Positions 7,018-16,564 are shown, counted from the stretch's first letter. The stretch: 54,321 bases of DNA from Hymenobacter sp. IS2118 (GCF_000715495.1 NZ_JNLX01000197.1:1-54321), one strand, 5' to 3'. A program made the numbers and translations. The notes: generated by a model not told the origin, from the sequence alone.

Positions 7018-7825
7018 TACGACGCAAACTGGTTGCCGTCAATGGTCGTGAAGTCGGGGTTGGGGCCTGGTGCGGTGGTGCGGCCGGGAATCTGAGGCAG
7101 CACCGCGCTCAAAAACGTGCCGTTGCTTTTCACAAACGCCGCGAACAGCTCGATGGGAATGTTGCCCCAGCCGGCGCGGTGGCTGTGCTAAAGCCCATTA
7201 GCGGAATCTCAATCTCGAACCCCGAAGTGCTGGTATTGGCCGTGAGGCTGGCTTAGTCGCGGTAGGCGAAGCGGGTACCTGTCAGGTCCAGGCTACCGGG
7301 CGCGGTGAGGACCGTGCCCATCTTATCAATGAGTCCAATGTCGGTGTCGGTGCCGGGCGCAACGGCTGTGCCAGCCACATACAATACTCGGCTGATGTAG
7401 GCCTTGTTGGGCCCCGGCTTCACTACCACGCAAAAGCCGTAGGCGGCCTGCATGTCGAGCACAGGCCGGTGCTGCAGCGGCAAGTTGGCGTCGCTGCCGC
7501 TCAGCGGTGCCCCGGCCGGAGCACCTGCCGGGCCGGGCGTGTTGAGGTAAATAACGTACGCGCGGTACGCTCCCGCCGTGGCCGACTTAGCCGAGTCTGC
7601 CAGCATGCTGTTGAGCGTGCTGGCGGTGTAGCCCACGTACAGGGTTTTTAGGCCCGGATTGGGGTCGAAGTGGTTGCCAGTGTAGGTTGCCACCGGTTAG
7701 TACGTGCCCAGGGTGGCCCCGATTTCGGAGCGGCTGGCCTGGCCATCTACAATGAACCAGGCGCGGCTAGTGAGCGGCGCAGTCGCCAGCCGTTCTAGTG
7801 CCACAAGGCTGTAAAATGCTTTTAT
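7018..7825 (-). pseudogene. Decayed secreted or surface protein gene
   Basis: Reading leftward, one protein can be followed through several lesions. IKAFYSLVALERLATA...SRAWFIVDGQASRSEIGATLGTY ends at a stop just before 7694. The same frame continues ATYTGNHFDPNPG to FAYRD, with a second stop at 7253-7255. It goes on with TSTSGFEIEIPLMGF, and a frameshift near 7170-7185 leads into GWGNIPIELFAAFVKSNGTFLSAVLPQIPG and a final stop at 7018. Overall it resembles large exported Bacteroidota proteins, but I cannot name the family. Two nonsense changes and a frameshift make it a clear pseudogene, directly downstream of the galactanase gene. Confidence 0.7.
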
Positions 7826-7886
7826 ACGAATCAAAAATAAACGAGTGAGGAAGCAAACAGACCCAATAAGGCTCCAAAGCGGGCCA

Positions 7887-9623
7887 TTACAGCTGCACGA
7901 ACTTACGTACTGCGACGTGCGGGCCGTGGCTGATTTTCAGGAGGTAGGTACCCGGCGCCAGCCCCGGCGCGGCGCACGGCAGGGTGTGCGTGCCCCGGCC
8001 CAGGCGCGGCGGCGCGGCCAGGGTGCGCACCCGCTGCCCGGTGAGGCTGAACAGCGCCAGCTCCACGGGGGCCTCGTGCGCCAGGCTGAGCGTTAGGGTG
8101 CGGGGGCCGGCGCTGGGGTTGGGGAAAACGTCGGCCGTGAAGCCGGGCGCGGCCGGCCGGCCGGCCGTCACGGCGGTAGCCGTAAACTCCACGTCGTCGA
8201 TGCTGGCCCGCTCCCCGGCGGCGGCAACGGAGCGCAGGCCAATTTCGCACTGCCCGTTTGCGACCACGATGCCCGGCACCTGCACCCGCACCCAGTTGGC
8301 GGCCACGGGCAGCGTGGCCGCCAGCTCGGCCCCACCAAAACCGGTGGCGTAGAGCTGGCTTTGGGTGCCCGTGCTTTGCGCCCAGGCCCGCAGCGTGTAG
8401 GTGCCGTTGGGCACGTTGGCGAGCAGCTGGAACGTGCGCACCTGGTAGGCCGTGGCCTGCTGGTGCACCAGCTGGTAAGGCGTGGTGTAGCCGTAGAAAT
8501 CCGTGAAATCCGCATCGGCATCGCCGGTCGGGGACGTGGTGGCCCAGCCCAGCGGGGTTTGGGTAGCGCCGGTGTCCTCGAAGCTGGGGTTGGCGACGAG
8601 GCCAGTGGTGGGCGGGGTGTCCAGAAAGGCATCAATGGCCACGGTAGGGCGGCCGGTGGTGTTCCACATACTCAGGCCGTAGCTCATCCAATTGTAGGCC
8701 TGCGGCTCCCAATAGAGCACGCCCAGGCCCTTGTTGCCCGGCACTGCGCGCACTTTGGCCATGAGGTCGAGCAGCATTTGCTGGGTGGGAATGGGGGCGT
8801 TGGCGGGCATGCCGGTTTCCACCACCATCACTTCCTTGCCGGGGTAGCGGGCCACCAGGTCGTTCATGTTGGCCAGGCACTGCGCCGTGAGGGTGGGCCA
8901 GTTGGTCACCGTGGGGTACAGCGACAGGCCGATAACATCAAACCGCCCCCCGTTCTGCGTGAGGGCGTCGACCATGTAGCGCGAACGCGCGTTGTCGAAG
9001 CCGTTGTCGACGTGCACGATGACTTTGGTGGTTGGGTTCACGGCTTTCACGGCCGCGTAGCCCTGGTCCACCAGCTCGGCAAAGTTGTGGGCGTTGGTGC
9101 TGATGCGGCCATCGGGCCAGAGCAGGCCATCGGGCGTCTCGTTGCCCACCTGCACCCATTCGGGCACCACGTTGTTGCTTTTGAGGCTGCTCAGCACGTC
9201 AACGGTGTGGTCGTAAACGGCGGTTTTGAGCTGCGGGAAGGTGAAATTCTGCCAGGCCACGGGCTTATTCTGCCGGCCGGGGTCGGCAAACTCGTCGCTG
9301 TAATGAAAGTCAATCATCACCCGAAAGCCCAGATTACGCGCCCGAATGGCTTTGGCGATGACGTCGTTTTTGCCGTTCCAGCCGCCGGCCGGATTCACCC
9401 ACACCCGCAGCCGGATGGTGTTCAGGTCGTAGTCGCGCAGCAGCTGAAACAGGTCCTGCTCGGTGCCGGCCGGGTTGTAGAACCGGTAGTTGGCCTGCTC
9501 CATTTGGGTTACCCAGCTCACGTCGGCGCCCTTGGCAAACGGGGCCGGCGTCTGGGCCTGCGCCCGCTTGGCCAGCCCGAGCAGCAAGCCCAGGAGCAGG
9601 GCAAATAGTAGAAGGTGCTTCAT
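7887..9623 (-). CDS. Secreted endo-beta-1,4-galactanase (GH53) with T9SS sorting domain
   Basis: The product is 578 residues. A signal peptide (about 1-23, ending AQAQ) precedes a GH53 catalytic domain at about 28-335. Landmarks are INTIRLRVWVNP-like NTIRLRVWVNPAGGWNGK, VMIDFHYSD, the acid/base glutamate E162 in VGNE and the nucleophile E269 in VVETG. The family cleaves beta-1,4-galactan side chains of pectin to galacto-oligosaccharides. A carbohydrate-binding-like beta domain (about 340-490) follows. Last comes a C-terminal Por/T9SS sorting domain (about 500-578: ADVFPNPSAG, LFSLTGQRVRTL, PGTYLLKI, RKFVQL), so the enzyme should be exported to the outer surface. It is the last of three hydrolase genes in one leftward set. 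Confidence 0.95.
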   Translation of the reverse strand: MKHLLLFALLLGLLLGLAKRAQAQTPAPFAKGADVSWVTQMEQANYRFYNPAGTEQDLFQLLRDYDLNTIRLRVWVNPAGGWNGKNDVIAKAIRARNLGFRVMIDFHYSDEFADPGRQNKPVAWQNFTFPQLKTAVYDHTVDVLSSLKSNNVVPEWVQVGNETPDGLLWPDGRISTNAHNFAELVDQGYAAVKAVNPTTKVIVHVDNGFDNARSRYMVDALTQNGGRFDVIGLSLYPTVTNWPTLTAQCLANMNDLVARYPGKEVMVVETGMPANAPIPTQQMLLDLMAKVRAVPGNKGLGVLYWEPQAYNWMSYGLSMWNTTGRPTVAIDAFLDTPPTTGLVANPSFEDTGATQTPLGWATTSPTGDADADFTDFYGYTTPYQLVHQQATAYQVRTFQLLANVPNGTYTLRAWAQSTGTQSQLYATGFGGAELAATLPVAANWVRVQVPGIVVANGQCEIGLRSVAAAGERASIDDVEFTATAVTAGRPAAPGFTADVFPNPSAGPRTLTLSLAHEAPVELALFSLTGQRVRTLAAPPRLGRGTHTLPCAAPGLAPGTYLLKISHGPHVAVRKFVQL

Positions 9624-9755
9624 CGGGCTTCTTCACTGAGTAAAGACCCTTTGAACCGGGTCGGGAATGAAAAAAATAATTGCGCCCACCAAATTTGCTG
9701 CGCAAACGATGGTGTAAAGTCAGGAAAAATGCGGCCCGCCACGGCCACGCTTGGG

Positions 9756-12167
9756 TTAGCGGATGTCAATTTTCAGGGCCGCGTCGGCCAGCCCTTCGGC
9801 CGTGGCCGTGAGCTGCACGGTTTCTTTGGCGAGGCCGGTTTTCAGCAGCACCGTGGCAATGCCGGCTTCGGCCCGCCCGGGGTTGTTGCCGATAATTTCG
9901 CCGCCGCCTTTGAGCGCGAAACGGATTGCGTTGGTGGCCTCGGGCAGTACCGTGCCGTTGGCATCTACCACGTCGGCGTACACCAGCAGCACGTCCTGCG
10001 GGCCCGCGTCGCGGCCGCTGCGGTCGTAGCGCAGCTGCAGGTGGTGGGCCGCGCCGGGCGTGCGCCGCTCAGCAGTAGCCGCCGCCTTGCCGCCCCGGTA
10101 GGCCACGGCCCGCAGGGTGCCGGGTACAAAGGCCGGCACCGCAAACGTGAACGGGGCGTGGGCTAGCCGGTCGGCCGCCGGGCCAGTGTCGGGCCGCTGC
10201 CGGGCCACGACTTGGCCGTTGAGCAGCAGCTCTACTTCGTCGCAGTTGCTGTACACTACCACCCGTTTGGCTGAAGTGGGCTGCCAAAAGCTGGCGATGT
10301 ACACCATGGGCTGGCCGAAGCCGTTGCGGCCGGCCACCGGGCCGCTCTGGCTCTGGTAGAAGTAGTAGGCAAACTTGGGCAGCCGGAAAATATCGGACAC
10401 GCCCGACGACTCAATGTCCGGCGCGTAGCCGCGCTTGTAGTCGAACATCAGCCAGTTGGCATCGCCCACGGCCGGCCCGCGGAAGTTGTCGTTGTGGGCC
10501 TCCTGGAAGTTGAGCGCCTGCTGGGTCAGCGCCCGTTCGCCCTGCCCGCGCAGCTGCCGCGAGGTGCGCTCCGATTCCTTCAGGCCCGCAAAGCTGGTTT
10601 GGTTGAAGCCGGCGTTGTGAGCGTAGTATTCCCAGTCCCCGTATTCGCAGATTAACAGTGGTTTGTCTTTGGCGTACTTGTTGAAATAATTGGGTGCCCG
10701 CAGGTGTTGGCGGGCCGGAATAAAGACGTCGTAGGCGTAGTCGAGCCAGCCGCAGCTGTACACGCCTTCGGCAAAGGGCAGCTCCTCGTGCACGGCCCGG
10801 TGCGCCGCTTCCATAAAGGGCTTGGCCATGTCCGACTCATTCAGAGCGGCTTCCCACAGCACGATGCTGGGGTGGTTGCGGTCGCGCCGCACCATGTCGC
10901 GGATGTCCTGCAAACTGTTCTGCTGAAACTCGGCGTTGCCAAAAAACTGCCAGCCCGGCGCGGAATCCATCACCAGAATTCCCAGCTCATCGCAGGCCTG
11001 CAAAAACGCCTCGGAAGGGGGGTAGTGCGAGCAGCGCACGAAGTTGAAGCCCGCGTCCTTGATTTTCCAGGCGTCGCGGTACTGGGCATTGTCCGAAATG
11101 GCGTAGCCCAAGTAGGGGTATTCCTGGTGGCGATTGGTGCCGCGCAGGCGCAGCGGCTGGCCGTTGAGGGTGAACGACTCCGCAGCGAAACCGATGCTGC
11201 GCACGCCGGTGCTGGTTTCCTGGCGGTCGATGACTTTGCCGTCGCGCAGCACCTCCACCACGGCGCGGTAGCGGTAGGGCTGGTCGGGCGACCACAGCTG
11301 CGGCCGTGCAATAGCGAGCTGCTGCTTTATCTGGGCAAAAGCGCCCGGCGCAATACTGGTAGCCACGCTGGTGGCGCGGGCCACTTCCCGGCCCTTTTCA
11401 TCGAGCAATACCGTGCGCAGCTGGGCGGTTTGGGCCTGGGTGGCGTCGTTCTGCACGTCGGTTTGCAGGTGTAGGGTGGCGCTTTGGGCGCTCACGTTTT
11501 CGTAGTGCAGCAGCAGGCCGCCGCCCGCCACGCGGTTGGCCTGCACGGCGTCGGCAATGTGCAGCGGGTCGGAAAGAATGAGGCGGGCCGGCCGGTACAG
11601 GCCTCCGTAAAAATTAAAATCCAGCCCTTTGAGTGGCTTGCCGGGCGGCACCACGGGACTGTCCCGGTTGTCGAGGCGCACCAGCAGGGTGTTTTCCGCG
11701 CCGGGCTTCACCTGCCGCGATATATCGACAGTGAAAGGCAGGTAGCCGCCCACGTGCCGCTGCAGCCGCTGGCCGTTCAGGTACACGTCGGCCGTGTGCA
11801 TGGCCGCGCCAAACGCTATGGCCACGCGCCCGCCTGGCCCGGCCGTCGGCACCCTGAAAAACTTCCGGTAGAAGCTGATGCCCTGCCACTGCGGCTGGTC
11901 GGGGGCCACGGGCTCGATGCGCGGCGTGTGCGGCAACGAAACCGGCGCCCATTGCGCGGCGCTGCCGGCCTGGTTGAAATAGCTGGCAACGATGGTCGTG
12001 TCCACATCCTTCACAAACTGCCAGTCCTGGTTGAAATCCGCCACGGCGGGCGCCACCCGCGTTTGGGCCGTCGAGTTCACCGGGCCGTTGCACTGGCTCA
12101 GTCCCGCCAGCAGCAGCAGACCACTGAGGCAGCGGGCAGAATTACAGGATAGGAAAGGCAAAGGCAT
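9756..12167 (-). CDS. Glycoside hydrolase family 2 enzyme (beta-galactosidase-like), probable lipoprotein
   Basis: The product is 803 residues. A hydrophobic leader ending LSQC (C26) looks like an imperfect lipobox, so anchoring to a membrane surface is likely. The GH2 order is sugar-binding sandwich (about 45-200, VYLNGQRLQRHVGGYLPF), an Ig-like domain (about 200-330), then the TIM barrel (about 335-600). The barrel carries GTNRHQEYP, FVRCSHYP, the acid/base E444 in ALNES and the nucleophile E508 in ICEYGD. C-terminal Ig-like domains follow. Family members hydrolyse terminal beta-galactosides, among other substrates; galactan context favours galactose release. It lies 132 bases upstream of the galactanase in transcription order and 87 bases from the GH5-like gene. 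Confidence 0.92.
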   Translation of the reverse strand: MPLPFLSCNSARCLSGLLLLAGLSQCNGPVNSTAQTRVAPAVADFNQDWQFVKDVDTTIVASYFNQAGSAAQWAPVSLPHTPRIEPVAPDQPQWQGISFYRKFFRVPTAGPGGRVAIAFGAAMHTADVYLNGQRLQRHVGGYLPFTVDISRQVKPGAENTLLVRLDNRDSPVVPPGKPLKGLDFNFYGGLYRPARLILSDPLHIADAVQANRVAGGGLLLHYENVSAQSATLHLQTDVQNDATQAQTAQLRTVLLDEKGREVARATSVATSIAPGAFAQIKQQLAIARPQLWSPDQPYRYRAVVEVLRDGKVIDRQETSTGVRSIGFAAESFTLNGQPLRLRGTNRHQEYPYLGYAISDNAQYRDAWKIKDAGFNFVRCSHYPPSEAFLQACDELGILVMDSAPGWQFFGNAEFQQNSLQDIRDMVRRDRNHPSIVLWEAALNESDMAKPFMEAAHRAVHEELPFAEGVYSCGWLDYAYDVFIPARQHLRAPNYFNKYAKDKPLLICEYGDWEYYAHNAGFNQTSFAGLKESERTSRQLRGQGERALTQQALNFQEAHNDNFRGPAVGDANWLMFDYKRGYAPDIESSGVSDIFRLPKFAYYFYQSQSGPVAGRNGFGQPMVYIASFWQPTSAKRVVVYSNCDEVELLLNGQVVARQRPDTGPAADRLAHAPFTFAVPAFVPGTLRAVAYRGGKAAATAERRTPGAAHHLQLRYDRSGRDAGPQDVLLVYADVVDANGTVLPEATNAIRFALKGGGEIIGNNPGRAEAGIATVLLKTGLAKETVQLTATAEGLADAALKIDIR

Positions 12168-12254
12168 ACGGTCTGGTTGTTATCGGGGATGGAAACGGAC
12201 TGGTACGGGGCGAGGCAAACCCATGAGCCGAAGCGCGGTGTTTTGGCCCTGGAT

Positions 12255-14843
12255 TTATTGCAGAAAAACCGACTCAATATCTACGCTCGTCGGGCTGCCG
12301 GCAACGGCCGTCGCCTCCCACATTACCTGCAGCACTTCGGCCTCCGCGAGCTTCAAAGGAACCCGGCTGCCCGACTCGTATTGCAGGGGCAAAAAGCTGG
12401 GGTAGGGCCGGGGCACCAGCAGCAGCGCGTCGGGCTGGAAGGCGCTGAGGGGAATGCGAATGTCCTGCAAATCAGTGCTCAGCGGCAGCGACGCGGAGTA
12501 GGCCACGGCGTCTCGGGTCATCAGCGTCACCTTGGCCTGGGCGCCGGGCTGGCTGCTGCGGGCCCGCACCACTACGGCCGTAAAGCCAGCCATATCGGAC
12601 TGGCGACTGGCCAGCCGGTCGCCGAAGTAGGCGCGCAGGGTGGCGGCGGGGCCGGGGGCCGGGCTTTGGCCGTTGCGGGGCGGGCCCTGCACCAGGCGCA
12701 GCGCCAGGGTGCCGCTGGGCATCGTTACGTAATCCGTCCAGGCCGTCGGGGAGATGCCCCGCGCTTCGATGCGCTCTTGGTCGAGGTGGGCCCGGAACAA
12801 GGGCAGCGGCGTGCCGGCCGCCACGATGGGCACGGCAAAATGCTCGGCGTGGGCGTAGTCCCAGTCGCGGGGCTCGCCGCCGAAGCCGCCGGGAAACGTG
12901 AGCGACTGGCCGCCCTTGCGCAGCACCAGCCAATAGCGCAGCTCGCCGGGGTAAAGCAGCTCGGCGGGCACGGTGGCCGCTACCGTGGCGTAGGTAGTGG
13001 TGCTCATGGGCAGGGTGCGGGTGCGGCCATAGTAGTGCTGGGCCACCAGAAACACGCTGTCGCCGGGAGCGAGGCCGGTGAGGGTGGCCGCAATGCGCAA
13101 CGGCTGGCCCGCCACGGCCTGGGCCGGCGGCGTGTGCCGCACCTGCGGGCCCAGTGCCGTAGGCGCCGGGACCACAAATTCGCCCAGCCGGATGTGGCGG
13201 TAAGCCGACTGCCCGGTGAAGGCCGCCGTCGATTTGCCCGCGGCGGCCAGCAGGTACACGCCGGGCCGCACGGTGGTGCGCGCCTCGGTGGCCTGCGCCT
13301 GCGCGGTGTTGCCCGCATTCAGCCCTTTAATGGAAAAGCCGGGGCCCAGGTCATTCAGCGAAACCCGCAGCGGCTGCTCATTCCACAAAATCTGGGTTAC
13401 GGGCTTGCTCGGCGATGCCTTTTCGAACGGGTCGCGGATGGGCACGGCGTCGGGCATCACCTCCAGGCGCCACACGCCGGGCGCGAGCTTGTCCAGAAAA
13501 TACGCGCCGGTGCCGCCGTAGTTCACCACCGAGGACGAGCCCACGCCGGCCAGGCGCTGCAGTTTAGCCGGCTGCTTCGGGGCCGTGGTGGTCGAGGCGG
13601 TGTAGTAGAATTCCTCCGGCGAGTTCAGCTCGCTCAGCTGCTGCCGGTAGCTGACGCGGAAATTGCCAAACACCGAGTCCTGCGGGTAGCGGCCGAACGA
13701 CTGCCCGCGCTTCACAGCGCGGAAAACCTGGCCGGCAATGAGCAGGCTGATGGCCTTGGCCGGCGTGTAGGCCAGGTTAAGGTAGTGGGTCTGGTACTCG
13801 GTGTTGGTGGCGGCCATGGCCAGCGGGTCGTAGGCAAACTGCGTGGCCCACTGAAACCCCGCCTCGCGGAAGCTGCGCGCCATAAACGGGTACATTATTG
13901 GTTGGATAATGTCGGCCGACTCAAACTCATACACCATTTTTGCCCGCGTCGTGAAGCGTGGGTCCTGGCGGTAGGGAATGGGGTACTGGTCCACGTAGGG
14001 CAGGAAATTACCCTGTAGCGTGTGCCCGCTCACCAGCCCCTGCGGGTACCACTGGTAGGTGAGGCCGTCGACCTTGGCGTTGAGCACGGCCTCGTACACA
14101 TCGGGGTTTTCCGACACGTTATAAAACACTGGCTTGCGGCAGCCCGTGGCCCGAATGGCCGCCGCCATGCGGTCGGCAAAAGCGGTAATGGGGGCTTCGG
14201 ACCGGCCGTACCTGGGCTCGTTGCACACCTCGTAGGCAATGATGTCCGGGTCTTCGCGGTTGAGCTGCTTGGTGTAGGGGTTGCGGTGGTTGAGGAACTG
14301 CGTGAGGTAGCGCTCCTGGGCCGCAATGGCGCGCGGGTTGGTATAGGCCTGGGTTTTGGAATAGATGCTGGAAAAGCCGGTGCCGCTGTCCTGCTCCGGG
14401 TAGCCGTTGTTCCAGTAGGCAATGGGCGTGAGGATGATTTTGATGCCGCGCTGTTTGAGCTCGTTCACTAGGAAATCCAGCAGCTTCAGGTGCTCGTTTT
14501 CCTGCAGGTTGCCTATGGTATCCGTGATTTCAACGTCCCAGACGTGCACCCGAAACGCGTCGATGCCCAGGCGTGAGAGATGGTACACGTCCTGTCGGAT
14601 GGCTTGCTCATGGTCTACGCCCAGGCGTTGGTGGGCGCGGTAGGCATGGGCAAACGGGGTGGTGTAGTTCACCCCAAACAGGGCCACTTCCTGCTTGCCC
14701 CACTGCCAGCGCAACACCCCTTTCTTATCCACGAATACGTCCCCGCTCGGCTCCTTGCGCACAGACTGAGCCACGGCCGGCGTGAACACAATCGAATGAT
14801 ATAAAAGAGCAAGAAGCAGCAAAGATTTACAGCGAGTGAGCAT
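12255..14843 (-). CDS. Secreted GH5-like (cellulase-fold) glycoside hydrolase
   Basis: From the ATG at 14843 the product is 862 residues with a clear signal peptide (MLTRCKSLLLLALLYHS..., cut after AVAQ). A start 22 codons upstream is possible but would bury that signal. The catalytic TIM barrel spans about 50-400. It carries DAFRVHVWD, the acid/base E209 in VCNEPRYG, TYQWYPQG and a nucleophile candidate E306 in MVYEFE. Beyond are several beta domains, including a possible carbohydrate-binding module at the C-terminus (about 730-862). Substrate is not readable; the setting suggests galactan or an arabinogalactan linkage. It is the first gene of the leftward hydrolase set and is transcribed from the divergent promoter at about 15.07 kb. 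Confidence 0.88.
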   Translation of the reverse strand: MLTRCKSLLLLALLYHSIVFTPAVAQSVRKEPSGDVFVDKKGVLRWQWGKQEVALFGVNYTTPFAHAYRAHQRLGVDHEQAIRQDVYHLSRLGIDAFRVHVWDVEITDTIGNLQENEHLKLLDFLVNELKQRGIKIILTPIAYWNNGYPEQDSGTGFSSIYSKTQAYTNPRAIAAQERYLTQFLNHRNPYTKQLNREDPDIIAYEVCNEPRYGRSEAPITAFADRMAAAIRATGCRKPVFYNVSENPDVYEAVLNAKVDGLTYQWYPQGLVSGHTLQGNFLPYVDQYPIPYRQDPRFTTRAKMVYEFESADIIQPIMYPFMARSFREAGFQWATQFAYDPLAMAATNTEYQTHYLNLAYTPAKAISLLIAGQVFRAVKRGQSFGRYPQDSVFGNFRVSYRQQLSELNSPEEFYYTASTTTAPKQPAKLQRLAGVGSSSVVNYGGTGAYFLDKLAPGVWRLEVMPDAVPIRDPFEKASPSKPVTQILWNEQPLRVSLNDLGPGFSIKGLNAGNTAQAQATEARTTVRPGVYLLAAAGKSTAAFTGQSAYRHIRLGEFVVPAPTALGPQVRHTPPAQAVAGQPLRIAATLTGLAPGDSVFLVAQHYYGRTRTLPMSTTTYATVAATVPAELLYPGELRYWLVLRKGGQSLTFPGGFGGEPRDWDYAHAEHFAVPIVAAGTPLPLFRAHLDQERIEARGISPTAWTDYVTMPSGTLALRLVQGPPRNGQSPAPGPAATLRAYFGDRLASRQSDMAGFTAVVVRARSSQPGAQAKVTLMTRDAVAYSASLPLSTDLQDIRIPLSAFQPDALLLVPRPYPSFLPLQYESGSRVPLKLAEAEVLQVMWEATAVAGSPTSVDIESVFLQ

Positions 14844-15070
14844 AAGCAAGGCAAGAAGACGCCACCGACCAGCAACGTAGGCGACAGCGAATGTTTGGGG
14901 TAGGGGCAAAGCGGAAATGGCAGTTAGTAAGGGAGAAATGAATCGAAGAACCAGGGTTTTGTAATTTGACGAGTAGACTCAGCATGGAAGCGGTGGCCAA
15001 ATTCACCCCTGTGAATAGGCTGCAACTTCACTTTGTGACCAGCCGAACGGCAAAGTAAAATTCAATGCCT

Positions 15071-15107
15071 CGAAAGTAAGGCAGGTAAATTAAATGGCAA
15101 ACGTTTG
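15071..15107 (-). promoter_or_regulatory. Promoter of the hydrolase operon
   Basis: On the minus strand TTTG (complement of 15104..15097 palindrome arm, at 15098-15101) is followed after exactly 19 bases by TACTTTCG (15071-15078). This fits the Bacteroidota pattern TTTG-N19-TAnnTTTG with one change. Transcription would start near 15064 and leave a leader of about 220 bases. The -33 TTTG lies inside the 12-bp palindrome. A second weaker box, TACTTTG, is at 15051-15057. Confidence 0.65.
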
Positions 15108-15108
15108 C
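15097..15108. promoter_or_regulatory. LacI-family operator candidate
   Basis: GCAAACGTTTGC is a perfect 12-bp palindrome with the central CG typical of LacI/GalR-family operators. It is in the gap between the hydrolase set and galK, and a LacI-family gene follows galT. Its two halves supply the -33 TTTG of the promoters on both strands, so a bound repressor would block both. I did not notice another perfect copy elsewhere in the window. Confidence 0.7.
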
Positions 15109-15137
15109 ACAACTCTTGAAGTTAGTCACTACTTTTC
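15104..15137 (+). promoter_or_regulatory. Candidate galK promoter
   Basis: TTTG (15104-15107, right arm of the palindrome) is followed after 22 bases by TACTTTTC (15130-15137), a one-mismatch -7 box. Spacing is a little long. The galK start is about 100 bases downstream. A small CCCCT/AGGGG hairpin at about 15181-15195 lies in the leader. Confidence 0.45.
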
Positions 15138-15236
15138 CGGTGTCAACTGGAGTAGGCTGGTATTTCGAATCCAGTCTTCTCCCCTCTTTTAGGGGCTCTT
15201 CCCGCCTTATTCCTGTCCAAATCAGCACTTCCGCCC

Positions 15237-16424
15237 ATGTCCGCCTCCCTTTTGCACGCCGTTCAGTCCGATTTCCTGCTGCGCTTTGGCTACGAGCCCC
15301 TGCTGGTGCGGGCGCCCGGCCGCGTGAACCTGATTGGGGAGCACACCGACTACAACGGTGGTTTTGTGCTGCCGGCCGCCGTCGATAAGGAAATGCTGTT
15401 TGCGGTGGGCCTGAACGGCGGCACAGCAATTCGACTCGTCGCCTACGACCTGAACGAGGCGTTTGAGTTGGCCAGTCCGGCCGAAGTGTGCCCCAGCGCC
15501 GCGCATTGGGCTAATTACCTGCTGGGAGTGGTGGCCCAGCTGCAACAGCGGGGCATCGTAATTCAGGGGTTTGACTGCGTGTTTGGCGGCAACGTGCCGC
15601 TGGGCTCGGGCATGTCGTCGTCGGCCGCGCTGGAATGCGGGCTCGCCTTCGCCCTCAACCACCTGCTGGGCGCGGGCCTCGATAAAATGGCGTTGGCCCA
15701 GGCCGCCCAAAAAGCCGAACACACCTACGCCGGCGTCCATTGCGGCATCATGGACCAGTTTGCCAGCCTGTTTGGGCGTACGGGCCAGGTGGTGCGCCTC
15801 GACTGCCGCACCCTCGACTACGAATACTTCCCCTTCGACACCACGGCCAGCCGCATTGTGCTCTGCAACTCGGGCGTGAAGCACAGCCTGGCCAGCTCCG
15901 AATATAACACCCGCCGCCAGGAGTGCGAGCGCGGCGTAGCGGTATTGCGGCAGTATTTCCCCGCCGTGCAAAGCCTGCGCGATGCCACCTTGGCGCAGCT
16001 CGAAGCCCACCACGCCGAGCTGGGCGATGTGGTGTTCCGCCGCTGCGCGTATATAGTGAGGGAAAATGGGCGTGTGGAAGCCGCCTGCCGCCACCTCGAA
16101 GCCGGCAACCTGGCCGCTTTTGGCCAAGAGATGTACGCCTCGCACGCCGGCCTGCGCGACGACTACGAAGTGAGCTGCGCCGAGCTCGACGCCTTGGTGG
16201 AAGCTGCCCGGGCCGTCCCCGGTGTGTTCGGCGCCCGCATGATGGGGGGCGGCTTCGGCGGCTGCACCATCAATCTGGTGGCGCCGGCGCGGGTGGAGGA
16301 ATTCATTGCCAGCGTGAGCGCGGCGTATAAAGCGAAGTTCGGGCTGGCACTTGAAACCTACCAGACCACCATCGTGGACGGCGTGGGGCTGGTTGGGAGT
16401 AAGCAGTTAATCGTTAACAGTTAA
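15237..16424 (+). CDS. galK: Galactokinase
   Basis: The product is 395 residues, the usual length. GalK phosphorylates galactose at C1 with ATP, the first committed Leloir step, in the cytoplasm. The galactokinase signature APGRVNLIGEHTDYNGG is at about 26-42, the GHMP ATP-binding PLGSGMSSSAAL at about 121-132, the catalytic aspartate at about 173 (IMDQF) and the third motif MMGGGFGGC near 337-345. The ATG at 15237 is supported by alignment of the start with the family. It is the first gene rightward from the shared regulatory gap, opposite three galactan-degrading enzymes, and is followed by galT after a repeat-filled gap. Confidence 0.97.
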   Translation: MSASLLHAVQSDFLLRFGYEPLLVRAPGRVNLIGEHTDYNGGFVLPAAVDKEMLFAVGLNGGTAIRLVAYDLNEAFELASPAEVCPSAAHWANYLLGVVAQLQQRGIVIQGFDCVFGGNVPLGSGMSSSAALECGLAFALNHLLGAGLDKMALAQAAQKAEHTYAGVHCGIMDQFASLFGRTGQVVRLDCRTLDYEYFPFDTTASRIVLCNSGVKHSLASSEYNTRRQECERGVAVLRQYFPAVQSLRDATLAQLEAHHAELGDVVFRRCAYIVRENGRVEAACRHLEAGNLAAFGQEMYASHAGLRDDYEVSCAELDALVEAARAVPGVFGARMMGGGFGGCTINLVAPARVEEFIASVSAAYKAKFGLALETYQTTIVDGVGLVGSKQLIVNS

Positions 16425-16430
16425 TAGAAA

Positions 16431-16564
16431 CAGGACCTACGCGCCAGCCGCTAGCGCGCGTCTCTGAGGCGTGGCTTCCTGGCTTGGCTTTTCCGAACGC
16501 CACCGTTCGCACCGTCTGGTCGCGTCAACCCCGCGCGCCAGCGCCTGGCTGCGTAAGAGTCCTG
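16431..16564. repeat. Imperfect inverted repeat between galK and galT
   Basis: CAGGACCTACGCGCCAGCCG at 16431-16450 is answered by an imperfect reverse complement ending CGTAAGAGTCCTG at 16564, with CAGGAC/GTCCTG at the tips and GCGCGC-rich inner parts. The middle is GC-rich and non-coding. This is probably a dispersed element inserted between the two genes; it may weaken read-through from galK. The whole gap 16425-16650 has no gene. Confidence 0.6.

Noticed and set aside
12177..14018. 613-codon open frame opposite the GH5-like gene
   Set aside because: Composition is dominated by Arg/Gly/His/Gln with no domain. The opposite strand encodes a coherent hydrolase.
15110..15236. Riboswitch-like leader upstream of galK
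   Set aside because: Only a short CCCCT/AGGGG stem is visible; nothing matches a known riboswitch class.
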